DNA from: Anaerolineae bacterium
GTDB lineage: Bacteria; Chloroflexota; Anaerolineae; B4-G1; SLSP01
DNA: 17,151 nucleotides
Direction of reading: 5' to 3'
NCBI GenBank assembly: GCA_016934645.1
Contig: JAFGSL010000436.1
Span: forward strand, 1-17,151
In this document: in pieces, positions 1 through 6,634 of the stretch
Numbering within the stretch: the first letter of the stretch is position 1
Layout of the letters: each line of letters starts with the position of its first letter
Notes under the pieces: generated by a model
The model's input: the letters and a program-made list of their open reading frames with translations, nothing else
What the model was told of the DNA's origin: nothing
The model's database searches: none
Program-made: the position numbers and the translations under genes

Positions 1-17
1 AGATCTAATTTTGCTTG

Positions 18-63
18 GTCTGGATCGCCAGATCCAGACTAGAACGGGGATCTGGCGATCCCC
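18..63. repeat. Nested palindrome pair (REP-like double hairpin)
   Basis: Two perfect hairpins lie back to back. The first has 9-base arms at 18-26 and 31-39 with a 4-base loop. The second has 7-base arms at 46-52 and 57-63 with a 4-base loop. The 14-base cores (22-35 and 48-61) are also exact reverse complements of each other, so the whole block can fold as one long stem or as two hairpins. This resembles paired REP/BIME units. It could also end transcription of an upstream gene outside the window, but there is no U-tract after either stem. The structure is directly visible; the role is inferred. Confidence 0.75.
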
Positions 64-108
64 TCAGAGCATTTTGTGATCTACTGATTCTACATATTCG
101 AGATTACA

Positions 109-117
109 TGCTATACT
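109..117 (+). promoter_or_regulatory. Candidate extended -10 promoter for purC
   Basis: TATACT at 112-117 is preceded by TG at 109-110 with one base between, the extended -10 arrangement that tolerates a poor -35. No good -35 hexamer is seen about 17 bases upstream. Transcription would start near 124, leaving a leader of about 54 bases. An AAGGGGGG ribosome-binding stretch (163-170) lies 7 bases before the purC ATG. This is a pattern match only. Confidence 0.45.
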
Positions 118-177
118 CTCGGATGCACGCTCAAAGCTTCATAAGTAGGCACGTGATCATTCAAGGGGGGATGAACG

Positions 178-1152
178 ATGCTCGATGAGACTGTACTGCA
201 CGCGATACCTCTTGCGCTGAAAAAGATAGACATCGCCTGGCCTCACGCTCACGCCAGCGGCAAAGTCCGCGAGTCCTTTGCATTGCCCGATAAGCGCCGC
301 CTGTTGGTGACGACCGACCGTCTCTCGGCTTTCGACTGTATCCTCACTGCCGTGCCATTTAAGGGGCAGGTGCTCAATCAACTGAGCGCGTTCTGGTTCG
401 AGCAGACGCGTGACATTACCCCCAACCATGTCCTCAATGTGCCTGATCCCAATGTGCTGTTGGCGGCAGAGTGCGAGCCGTTCCCCATCGAGGTGATTGT
501 GCGTGGCTACATCAGCGGCGTGACGAAGACCGCGCTGTGGTATCGCTATTCTCTCGGCGAGCGCACTATCTACGGCTACGACTTCCCCGACGGTTTACAG
601 AAGAACGACGCGCTGCCCGCTCCGATCATCACGCCGACGACGAAGGGCGAGCACGATGAACGCATTACCTGCGCTGAAGTGGTGGAGCGCGGTCTGCTGG
701 ATGCCAGGACGTGGGAGCAGGTGCAGTCGGCGGCGCTGGCGATCTTCACGCGTGGACAAGAGATCGCACGTAAAGGTGGCCTCATCCTGGTGGACACGAA
801 ATACGAGTTCGGGCGCGCGCCGGATGGCCGGGTGATGCTCATCGACGAAGTCCACACGCCCGACAGCAGCCGCTTCTGGATCGCCGATACCTACGAGGCG
901 CGGCGCGCCGCCGGGGAGGAACCGGATAACTTCGACAAGGAATTCCTGCGCCTTTGGTACGCCGAGCGCGGCTATCGCGGTGACGGAGCGTCACTCGGAA
1001 GTGACGGGCCGCCCGCACCCACGAATGAGCTGATCACACAAGTCAGCCAGCGCTACATCGCGTGCTATGAGAAACTCACAGGAAAGCCATTTGCGCCAGG
1101 GGCGTATCCGGCGGAGGAACGGATCCCTAGAATATTGAATTCCTTTTTATAG
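178..1152 (+). CDS. purC: Phosphoribosylaminoimidazole-succinocarboxamide synthase (SAICAR synthetase)
   Basis: This enzyme joins CAIR and aspartate, using ATP, to make SAICAR in cytosolic de novo purine synthesis. The 324-residue length fits the longer, yeast Ade1-like form. Visible family motifs in order are GKVRESF (28-34, nucleotide-binding loop), TDRLSAFD (46-53), VRGYISG (108-114), TPTTKGEHDE (152-161), DTKYEFG (206-212) and DEVHTPDSSRFW (223-234). ATG 178 is chosen because a strong purine-rich ribosome-binding stretch ends at 170; an ATG at 171 in another frame stops after five codons. The start of the Ser/Thr kinase gene lies only 2 bases after the stop. The next purine gene in the window, purE, is more than 7 kb downstream. 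Identity is secure. Confidence 0.97.
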   Translation: MLDETVLHAIPLALKKIDIAWPHAHASGKVRESFALPDKRRLLVTTDRLSAFDCILTAVPFKGQVLNQLSAFWFEQTRDITPNHVLNVPDPNVLLAAECEPFPIEVIVRGYISGVTKTALWYRYSLGERTIYGYDFPDGLQKNDALPAPIITPTTKGEHDERITCAEVVERGLLDARTWEQVQSAALAIFTRGQEIARKGGLILVDTKYEFGRAPDGRVMLIDEVHTPDSSRFWIADTYEARRAAGEEPDNFDKEFLRLWYAERGYRGDGASLGSDGPPAPTNELITQVSQRYIACYEKLTGKPFAPGAYPAEERIPRILNSFL

Positions 1153-1154
1153 CC

Positions 1155-4100
1155 ATGAATCCATACATTGGCAAGACACTCGGTAATTACCGGCTCATCG
1201 AGCAGATCGGTCAGGGCGGGATGGCGACCGTCTTCAAGGCGTACCAGCCCTCGATGGATCGCTACGTAGCCGTGAAGATCCTGCCGAGCCACTTTACCCA
1301 GGACGCGACGTTTGTGGCGCGTTTCACCCAGGAAGCGCGCGTGCTGGCGCGGCTCGAACATCCGCACATTCTGCCGGTGTACGACTACGGCGAGCAGGAG
1401 GGCATCACGTATCTGGTGATGCGCTACATTGAGGCGGGGACGCTGCACGATCTGATTGCGCAACAGGGCACGCTGAGCTTGCGCGAGATCACGCGTCTTA
1501 TGGGGCAGGTGGGGCGCGCACTCGGCTATGCCCACGATCAGGGCGTCATCCACCGTGACATTAAGCCAAGTAACGTACTCATCGATCCCCAGGGCAACGC
1601 CTTCCTTACCGATTTTGGCATCGCCAAGATCGTTGCGGGGACGGCGAATTTCACCGGTACCGGCGCGGTCATCGGCACGCCCGCCTATATGGCGCCCGAA
1701 CAGGGATTGGGCAAGCCACTCGATGCGCGCTGCGATATCTACGCGCTTGGAGTGATGCTCTACGAGATGGTGACGGGCCAGGTTCCCTTCGATGCGGAGA
1801 CGCCGCTGGCGGTGATGATGAAGCACGTCTACGATCCCCTGCCATTGCCGCGTTTTTTCCGCCCGGACATACCGGAAGTGATCGAGCGGGTCATCCTCAA
1901 GGCGCTGGCGAAAATGCCCGAAGATCGCTTCCAGACGGCGCTAGAGATGGTGGAGACACTAGAACGCGCCGTAGATGGTCTGCCCACCGAGGTGGTCCTG
2001 CCGCCGATTCCCGGTGGTCCAACGGCGGTGATTCCCACGCCCCCGCCGTCCCCACCGGCCGAGGTACCTGCTGTATCGGCTCGTGTGCCAACCCCTGTGC
2101 CGCCTTCTCCATCATCCCCTGCACCCGAAGCCACAACTGAACCTGTGCCGGAACGCAAGAAACGACCTTTCCCCTGGCTGCCCGTCGTGGGTGGTGTGGT
2201 GGGATTGATCATCCTGGTGGTGGCGGCGATAGTGCTATGGCCGACTCTACGACCTGGCGAAGATGAAGAACCGTTCGTCACTACGCCGGAAGTGCCCCAG
2301 GCACTGGAGGGTGCGGCGACGCCTGTCCCGGCTCTGTTCAGCACCGAGTTGATGCTGGATAACCTGGATGCTGCGTGCGCTGTTGAGGTGGGACAGTGGG
2401 ATACGTGCGATGACGGTGACTGTGGTGGCGCTTCGCATGACGAGGATTTCCTCTACGCCGAGCCCGGCTGTGTTGACTGCCGTGTGAGTTGCAATTTCAT
2501 TATTGCTAAAGGTGGCCTGTACGACATTTGGGCGTGGTGGCCGCGCGGCGAAGATCGTGCTACCGATACGCCGCATACGTTAGTCTCTGCGGACGGCGAG
2601 ACGGTAGTCAATGTGAACCAGCGCGATCAGGGCAATGCCTGGTATCCATTGGCAACCCTGTCGCTGGCAGCCGATTCCAAGTTCAGCATCATCGTCGGCG
2701 GCAGTGACACCGGTTATGCAAACCTTGATGCGGTGCGACTCACTCCGGCAACTGGTTGGCGTAGCTTTGTGAACAACAACATCTTGTATGCGGTAGCTGT
2801 TCAAGGGGATTACGTCTGGGGTGGTGGGCCGGGAGGCTTGATGCGCTGGGATATACTATACGAAACTTACGATATTTTTACCACGGCGGATGGGTTGCCC
2901 AGTAACGTTATCAACGAGTTGCTCGTCGATGACGACGACCGGTTATGGGTGGGAACCGCTTCCGGCATTGCGGTATTCGATGGGAACGTATGGTCCACTT
3001 TTGGCAAGAGCGACGGCATTGAACCGGCGTGGACGCGCACACTGTTCAAGGATGCGACAGGCGGCATCTGGGCTGCGGTGTTGTACGCCGACCCCGCGTT
3101 GATGTACTATGATGGCACTGAATGGCGCGCGGCGCCTGCGGAGCCTTTGCCCGTCAGTTCTCCTCGCCCGAGAGGACTGCTGAGCGATGAGGACGCGGGT
3201 CTCTTCGTCGCTGTGGAGGAGCAAGGGCTGTTCCACTTCAATGGGGATGCGTGGCGATTGTATACGCAGGAGGAGGGCTTGCCGGGCAACTATGTCAGTG
3301 CGTTGCAGCTTGCAGAGGATGGCGATGCCCTGTACTTTACGTTCTGGAAAGGTGCGGGCCGGATGGATGTACAACGCGGCACTTTTGCGTCGCTGTCCAG
3401 ATTGTCCGACGTCGAGCTTCACACTGTTTACAAGACTCGGGATGATCGGGTGTGGTTCGGCGGTGAGGGTGTCTTTGCTTACGACCCTGACGATAATGAA
3501 TGGACGGTTTTCACTGCTGATGCATATCCTGAGTTGTCCTGGCCGGTAATTGATATTACCGAAGACGATGATGCACTGTGGTTTGCCACCGTCGGCGGTC
3601 TGCTGCGTTATGATGGCGATGTCTGGCAAACCTGGGCTCTCCCGGCGACATTGGCCCACAATCACGTGCGCGCTATTGTCCAGGAGGACGATGGGGCATT
3701 GTGGTTCGCACATACTGACGCAGGTCTTACACGCTACGCAGCAGGCCAGGGAACATGGCAAGCATTTGGTGAGGCAGAGGGCGTGTCGAATGGTCCCAGC
3801 TTCCCTGGTGTAGATAGTACGGGCCGCGTCTGGATCGGTTACTATGGCGAGTTGCGCTGGTACGACGGTGGTGGATGGCGGATCATGAAGCCAGCGGCAC
3901 TGGATGGCGTGACGGTCTACGGCATCACGTTCGCTCCGGACGATATCATGTGGGTGTGGGGCTACGATAAGTTGCTGCGCTATGATTCGCAGGCTGACAG
4001 TTGGACGACCTTCACGGCGACTGATCACCCCCTGCTTGCCAAGAAGTTCAATGCGTTCTACGTGGCTCCGGACGGGACACTCTGGGTTGCCGGAAAGGGT

Positions 4101-4478
4101 GGTCTGGCGCATTACGACGGGAGCGATTGGACAACCGAAACACTAGACAACGCAAACGCCGAGGTTGATGCAGTGGGAGGAACGCCCGACGGTGACGTAT
4201 GGGCGGCCTCCGGTGGCGATCTCTATCATCGGACAGTGGATGGCTGGGAGCGTTACGATTGGGCTTCCGACTGGGTGAGAGGATTGCAAGGAGCCGCCGA
4301 TGGAACCGTGTGGGCCTGGGGCAACAATTTGGGACACTTCAACCCGGAGGATGGGACCTGGCAGACGTTCACCACCGCTGATGGTCTTCTCCCGAGTGAT
4401 ATTGAGTGCGTCTGGGTCACTCTGGAAGGCGTGGTTTGGGTGGGGACAGTTCGCGGGGTCAGCCGGTATGTGCCGTAG
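1155..4478 (+). CDS. Receptor-like Ser/Thr protein kinase with golvesin-like and double propeller sensor
   Basis: This is a 1107-residue membrane kinase. The N-terminal PknB-type kinase domain (about 12-275) has the glycine loop GQGGMATV (19-26), Lys41 in VAVKIL, HRD (133-135), DFG (153-155) and APE (180-182), so it should be active. A Pro/Ser/Thr-rich linker follows (about 285-335), then a basic stretch and one membrane helix (about 343-365). Outside the membrane there is a domain resembling golvesin C-terminal/xanthan-lyase modules (about 400-535, with DGETVVNVNQR and NAWYPL), unusually rich in Cys (six between 408 and 446). About 14 repeats of the 'D-G-x-L/V-W-V/F-G-T-x-x-G-L-x-x-Y/F-D-G' type (540-1107) should form two 7-bladed propellers of the two-component-regulator-propeller kind. 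No ribosome-binding site is seen before ATG 1155, so translation may be coupled to purC. The ligand and substrates are unknown. Confidence 0.9.
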   Translation: MNPYIGKTLGNYRLIEQIGQGGMATVFKAYQPSMDRYVAVKILPSHFTQDATFVARFTQEARVLARLEHPHILPVYDYGEQEGITYLVMRYIEAGTLHDLIAQQGTLSLREITRLMGQVGRALGYAHDQGVIHRDIKPSNVLIDPQGNAFLTDFGIAKIVAGTANFTGTGAVIGTPAYMAPEQGLGKPLDARCDIYALGVMLYEMVTGQVPFDAETPLAVMMKHVYDPLPLPRFFRPDIPEVIERVILKALAKMPEDRFQTALEMVETLERAVDGLPTEVVLPPIPGGPTAVIPTPPPSPPAEVPAVSARVPTPVPPSPSSPAPEATTEPVPERKKRPFPWLPVVGGVVGLIILVVAAIVLWPTLRPGEDEEPFVTTPEVPQALEGAATPVPALFSTELMLDNLDAACAVEVGQWDTCDDGDCGGASHDEDFLYAEPGCVDCRVSCNFIIAKGGLYDIWAWWPRGEDRATDTPHTLVSADGETVVNVNQRDQGNAWYPLATLSLAADSKFSIIVGGSDTGYANLDAVRLTPATGWRSFVNNNILYAVAVQGDYVWGGGPGGLMRWDILYETYDIFTTADGLPSNVINELLVDDDDRLWVGTASGIAVFDGNVWSTFGKSDGIEPAWTRTLFKDATGGIWAAVLYADPALMYYDGTEWRAAPAEPLPVSSPRPRGLLSDEDAGLFVAVEEQGLFHFNGDAWRLYTQEEGLPGNYVSALQLAEDGDALYFTFWKGAGRMDVQRGTFASLSRLSDVELHTVYKTRDDRVWFGGEGVFAYDPDDNEWTVFTADAYPELSWPVIDITEDDDALWFATVGGLLRYDGDVWQTWALPATLAHNHVRAIVQEDDGALWFAHTDAGLTRYAAGQGTWQAFGEAEGVSNGPSFPGVDSTGRVWIGYYGELRWYDGGGWRIMKPAALDGVTVYGITFAPDDIMWVWGYDKLLRYDSQADSWTTFTATDHPLLAKKFNAFYVAPDGTLWVAGKGGLAHYDGSDWTTETLDNANAEVDAVGGTPDGDVWAASGGDLYHRTVDGWERYDWASDWVRGLQGAADGTVWAWGNNLGHFNPEDGTWQTFTTADGLLPSDIECVWVTLEGVVWVGTVRGVSRYVP

Positions 4479-4502
4479 CCTTGTCAGGAGGTATTTCCCG
4501 GA

Positions 4503-4952
4503 ATGACGATTGTCTACATCACCGGCAGCACAGAATTGTTGGACGCCATCGGCCCACTGTGGGAAGAGCTCAACGCGCAGCACGCTGCCCAGTCGCCGCA
4601 TTTCGGGGAGGATTATGCCGCGCGCACGTATGCCTGGCGCAAGGCTGGTCTCCTGAAGAAGGACGGAGATCTCCGCGTGGAACTGGCGCAAGACGCGGAC
4701 ACTGGAAACGTCGTTGGCTATTGCGTTAGCCTTGTAACCGATGATGTCGGCGTGATCGAATCCATCTTCATCGATGCGGATTATCGCGAGCAAGGGATTG
4801 GCGACGCTCTGATTCAGCACGCGCTGGCGTGGATGGATGAGTACGACGTTCCCATGAAGCGGTTGGTGGTAGCAACAGGTAATGAGCAGGCATTTGGGTT
4901 TTACGTGCGATATGGGTTTCAACCCCGGCATGTCGTTCTACAACAAGTGTAG
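4503..4952 (+). CDS. GNAT-family N-acetyltransferase
   Basis: This 149-residue protein is a single GNAT domain, predicted to move an acyl group from acyl-CoA to an amine; the substrate cannot be told. The acyl-CoA-binding motif A is clear: a beta strand (VIESIFID) followed by REQGIGDAL (95-103), matching the R/Q-x-x-G-x-G/A consensus. The C-terminal NEQAFGFYVRYGFQPR stretch is the usual motif B (alternating with 'A-x-x-F-Y-x-x-x-G-F'). AGGAGG at 4486-4491 lies 11 bases before ATG 4503, a good ribosome-binding site. It sits 24 bases after the kinase stop and 21 bases before the Nudix gene, so the three are probably co-transcribed. Confidence 0.9.
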   Translation: MTIVYITGSTELLDAIGPLWEELNAQHAAQSPHFGEDYAARTYAWRKAGLLKKDGDLRVELAQDADTGNVVGYCVSLVTDDVGVIESIFIDADYREQGIGDALIQHALAWMDEYDVPMKRLVVATGNEQAFGFYVRYGFQPRHVVLQQV

Positions 4953-4973
4953 GCTAAGCGTTACGCACACCTC

Positions 4974-5381
4974 ATGACCACAATTGGTGTTTTTGCCGCG
5001 ATTTTTGATGACAAGAGGCGCATCTTGTGTGTCAAACGGGCTTATGGCCCGCAGAATTGGACCACACCCGGCGGACGGATGGAGAGCGGTGAGTCGCCCA
5101 TTGCGGCGCTGGAACGTGAGGTGTGGGAAGAGACCGGCTACATCGTTCGAGCCGGACGGCTGTTGGGTGCCTACGCGGCGACGTTCAAGGATGACTTGGT
5201 GTTGTCTATCGAAGCGGAAATCATCGGACGGGAAGCCTGGGAATCCAACACGGAAATTGCTGAAGTGGGCTTTTTCGCCCAGGATGCGCTGCCACAGCCG
5301 ATGCATTCATTCACCGCAGCGCGGATTTGCGATGCGTTTGAAGGACAGATAGGCGTCACTCGCGTTATAAATGAGCCTTAA
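4974..5381 (+). CDS. Nudix hydrolase
   Basis: This 135-residue protein is a single Nudix domain that should hydrolyse a nucleoside diphosphate linked to some other group. The Nudix box is complete at about 34-56: G, five residues, E40, seven residues, then REVWEETGY (48-56), which matches the GX5EX7REUXEEXGU consensus including the metal-binding glutamates. The N-terminal strand TTIGVFAAIFDDKRRIL and KRAYGPQNWTTPGG are typical of MutT-like or ADP-ribose-type members, but specificity cannot be assigned. Only a weak ribosome-binding site is visible before ATG 4974. It closely follows the GNAT gene. Confidence 0.92.
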   Translation: MTTIGVFAAIFDDKRRILCVKRAYGPQNWTTPGGRMESGESPIAALEREVWEETGYIVRAGRLLGAYAATFKDDLVLSIEAEIIGREAWESNTEIAEVGFFAQDALPQPMHSFTAARICDAFEGQIGVTRVINEP

Positions 5382-5418
5382 AAGTCGGGGAAACTTTGTC
5401 AAGTCGACTGTTGGCTAT

Positions 5419-5440
5419 CTGACTAACGACTATCAGACTA
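5419..5440. repeat. Short tandem-word repeat in spacer
   Basis: GACTA occurs three times in a row at 5421-5425, 5428-5432 and 5436-5440, spaced by 7 then 8 bases, in the 75-base gap before the PLDc_N gene. A short inverted pair (AAAGT 5381-5385, ACTTT 5393-5397) sits at the Nudix stop codon and is too weak to call a terminator. Confidence 0.4.
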
Positions 5441-5456
5441 TTTTGGGAGAGATACC

Positions 5457-5660
5457 ATGACCCTTAATGATCTTATGCCTTATCTGCCTTTGCTGGTTCC
5501 CATCATTCTCATCGACTTGGGCTTGAAAATTGCCGCAGTGCTCGATATCATCAAGCAGTCAAAGCTGCGCGGCCCGAAATGGCTGTGGATTGTGATCGCT
5601 GTCGGCGTCAACCTGATCGGCCCGATTCTTTACTTCACGCTGGGGCGCGAGGAAGCATGA
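5457..5660 (+). CDS. Small membrane protein with PLDc_N-type domain (YxlE-like)
   Basis: This is a 67-residue protein with two membrane helices (about 8-28 and 43-62) and the closing motif GPILYFTLGRE, diagnostic of the PLDc_N (phospholipase D nuclease N-terminal) family. No nuclease domain is present; stand-alone members of this size are small membrane proteins. In Bacillus subtilis the family member YxlE sits in the sigY operon next to the ABC ATPase YxlF and permease YxlG, the same order seen here. That suggests it is a partner or regulator of the transporter, which is inference. A GGGAGAGA stretch (5445-5452) precedes ATG 5457. Its stop overlaps the ATPase start as ATGA (5657-5660), so the two are translationally coupled. 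Confidence 0.88.
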   Translation: MTLNDLMPYLPLLVPIILIDLGLKIAAVLDIIKQSKLRGPKWLWIVIAVGVNLIGPILYFTLGREEA

Positions 5661-6586
5661 CCGCCGCCATTCAATGCGAAGGGCTGACCCGCCATTACGG
5701 TGACGTTATCGCGCTGCAAGACCTGGACCTGTCCGTGCCTTATGGCTCGATCTTCGGCTTCCTGGGACGAAACGGGGCCGGAAAGACGACGACGATGCGC
5801 CTGCTGGTGGGTTTGGGCCATCCAACCGCCGGTCGCGCCTGGATCGCCGGGTTGGAGACGACCAACTCGGACAGTCACGCCCGCGAGAAGTTCGGGTATC
5901 TGCCACAAGACCCGGCCTTCTATGCGTGGATGACGCCGCGCGAGTATCTGGATTACGCCGGGCGCTTGTTCGAGATGTCCGCCGCCGACCGCAAGACGCG
6001 CATTGAGGAAATGCTGGAACTGGTGGGGCTGAAAGACGCCGCGCGGCGTAAAATCGGTGGCTTCTCCGGCGGGATGCACCAGCGTATGGGAATCGCGCAG
6101 GCGCTCCTGCACCGCCCGCCCGTGCTGCTGCTCGACGAGCCGACCAGCGCTCTCGACCCGGCGGGACGTCACGAGGTGCTCGATCTGTTGGACAAGCTGC
6201 GCGGTTCCGTCACCGTTTTCTTCTCCAGCCACATTCTCGCCGACGTGGAACGCATCTGCGACACGATTGCCATCATCCACAAATGTCAACTGCTGTTGGT
6301 CGCCGGGCGCGATGAACTGCGGGATCGTTATCCCCTCAACACGGCGGTTCTGGAACTCGACGTCGCCAGCCCGCCGTGGTCAGAGACTTTGCTTACCTCT
6401 CTACCAGCGCAGCCGTGGATCACCGGCGTGACGCAGGATAAAGCCATCCTGCGTGTCGTCGTCAACGATGTGGCGCACGCCAAGCAAGCTTTGCTGCCGC
6501 TCGTTCTGCAACAGGGCGTCATCTTGACCCGCTACGAGTGGGTGCGCCCAACACTGGAAGAAATTTTCCTGAAAGTGAGCGCGTGA
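5657..6586 (+). CDS. ABC transporter ATP-binding protein (YxlF/CcmA type)
   Basis: This 309-residue ATPase drives an ABC-2 type exporter. Walker A is GRNGAGKT (37-44), the signature is FSGGM (136-140), Walker B is LLLDEP with Asp160-Glu161, and the H-loop lies in SSHILADVERICD. The C-terminal extension ends PTLEEIFLKV, typical of DUF4162-type ATPases paired with ABC-2 permeases. ATG 5657 is preferred over an in-frame ATG at 5579: homology begins only at TAAIQCEGLTRHYG, and the start forms a 4-base ATGA overlap with the upstream stop. The next gene encodes the permease. The substrate is unknown; related pairs export lipids, antibiotics or peptides. Confidence 0.95.
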   Translation: MTAAIQCEGLTRHYGDVIALQDLDLSVPYGSIFGFLGRNGAGKTTTMRLLVGLGHPTAGRAWIAGLETTNSDSHAREKFGYLPQDPAFYAWMTPREYLDYAGRLFEMSAADRKTRIEEMLELVGLKDAARRKIGGFSGGMHQRMGIAQALLHRPPVLLLDEPTSALDPAGRHEVLDLLDKLRGSVTVFFSSHILADVERICDTIAIIHKCQLLLVAGRDELRDRYPLNTAVLELDVASPPWSETLLTSLPAQPWITGVTQDKAILRVVVNDVAHAKQALLPLVLQQGVILTRYEWVRPTLEEIFLKVSA

Positions 6587-6590
6587 AGAC

Positions 6591-6617
6591 GCAGGAAGCA
6601 CGATGCAGGATGCAAGG
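6591..6617. repeat. Short tandem-word repeat in spacer
   Basis: In the 48-base gap between ATPase and permease genes, the word GATGCAG/GATGCAA is repeated directly at 6602-6608 and 6609-6615, and GCAGGA occurs at 6591-6596 and 6605-6610. Similar 7- and 8-base words occur elsewhere in the window (5419-5440 and 12098-12181). Confidence 0.4.
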
Positions 6618-6634
6618 TAACTGAGGATGAGAAG

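Noticed and set aside
171..188. A five-codon mini-frame (ATG at 171) overlapping the purC start
   Set aside because: It could be a regulatory leader, but such short frames arise by chance and the ribosome-binding stretch is well placed for ATG 178.
1065..1826. A 253-codon minus-strand open frame across the purC-kinase junction
   Set aside because: It overlaps two well-supported plus-strand genes, and its His/Arg-rich composition is typical of an antisense shadow.
1829..2344. A Gly/Ser/Thr-rich minus-strand open frame opposite the kinase linker
   Set aside because: It is the reverse reading of the Pro-rich linker; the low complexity explains the open frame.
2943..4112. A 389-codon open frame on the minus strand inside the kinase gene
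   Set aside because: It lies wholly opposite the propeller-coding region, which has clear repeat homology on the plus strand. The minus-strand translation shows no family motif, so it is a shadow of repetitive GC-rich coding.
5381..5397. Terminator hairpin at the end of the Nudix gene
   Set aside because: The arms are only 5 bases and A/T-rich, and no T-run follows.
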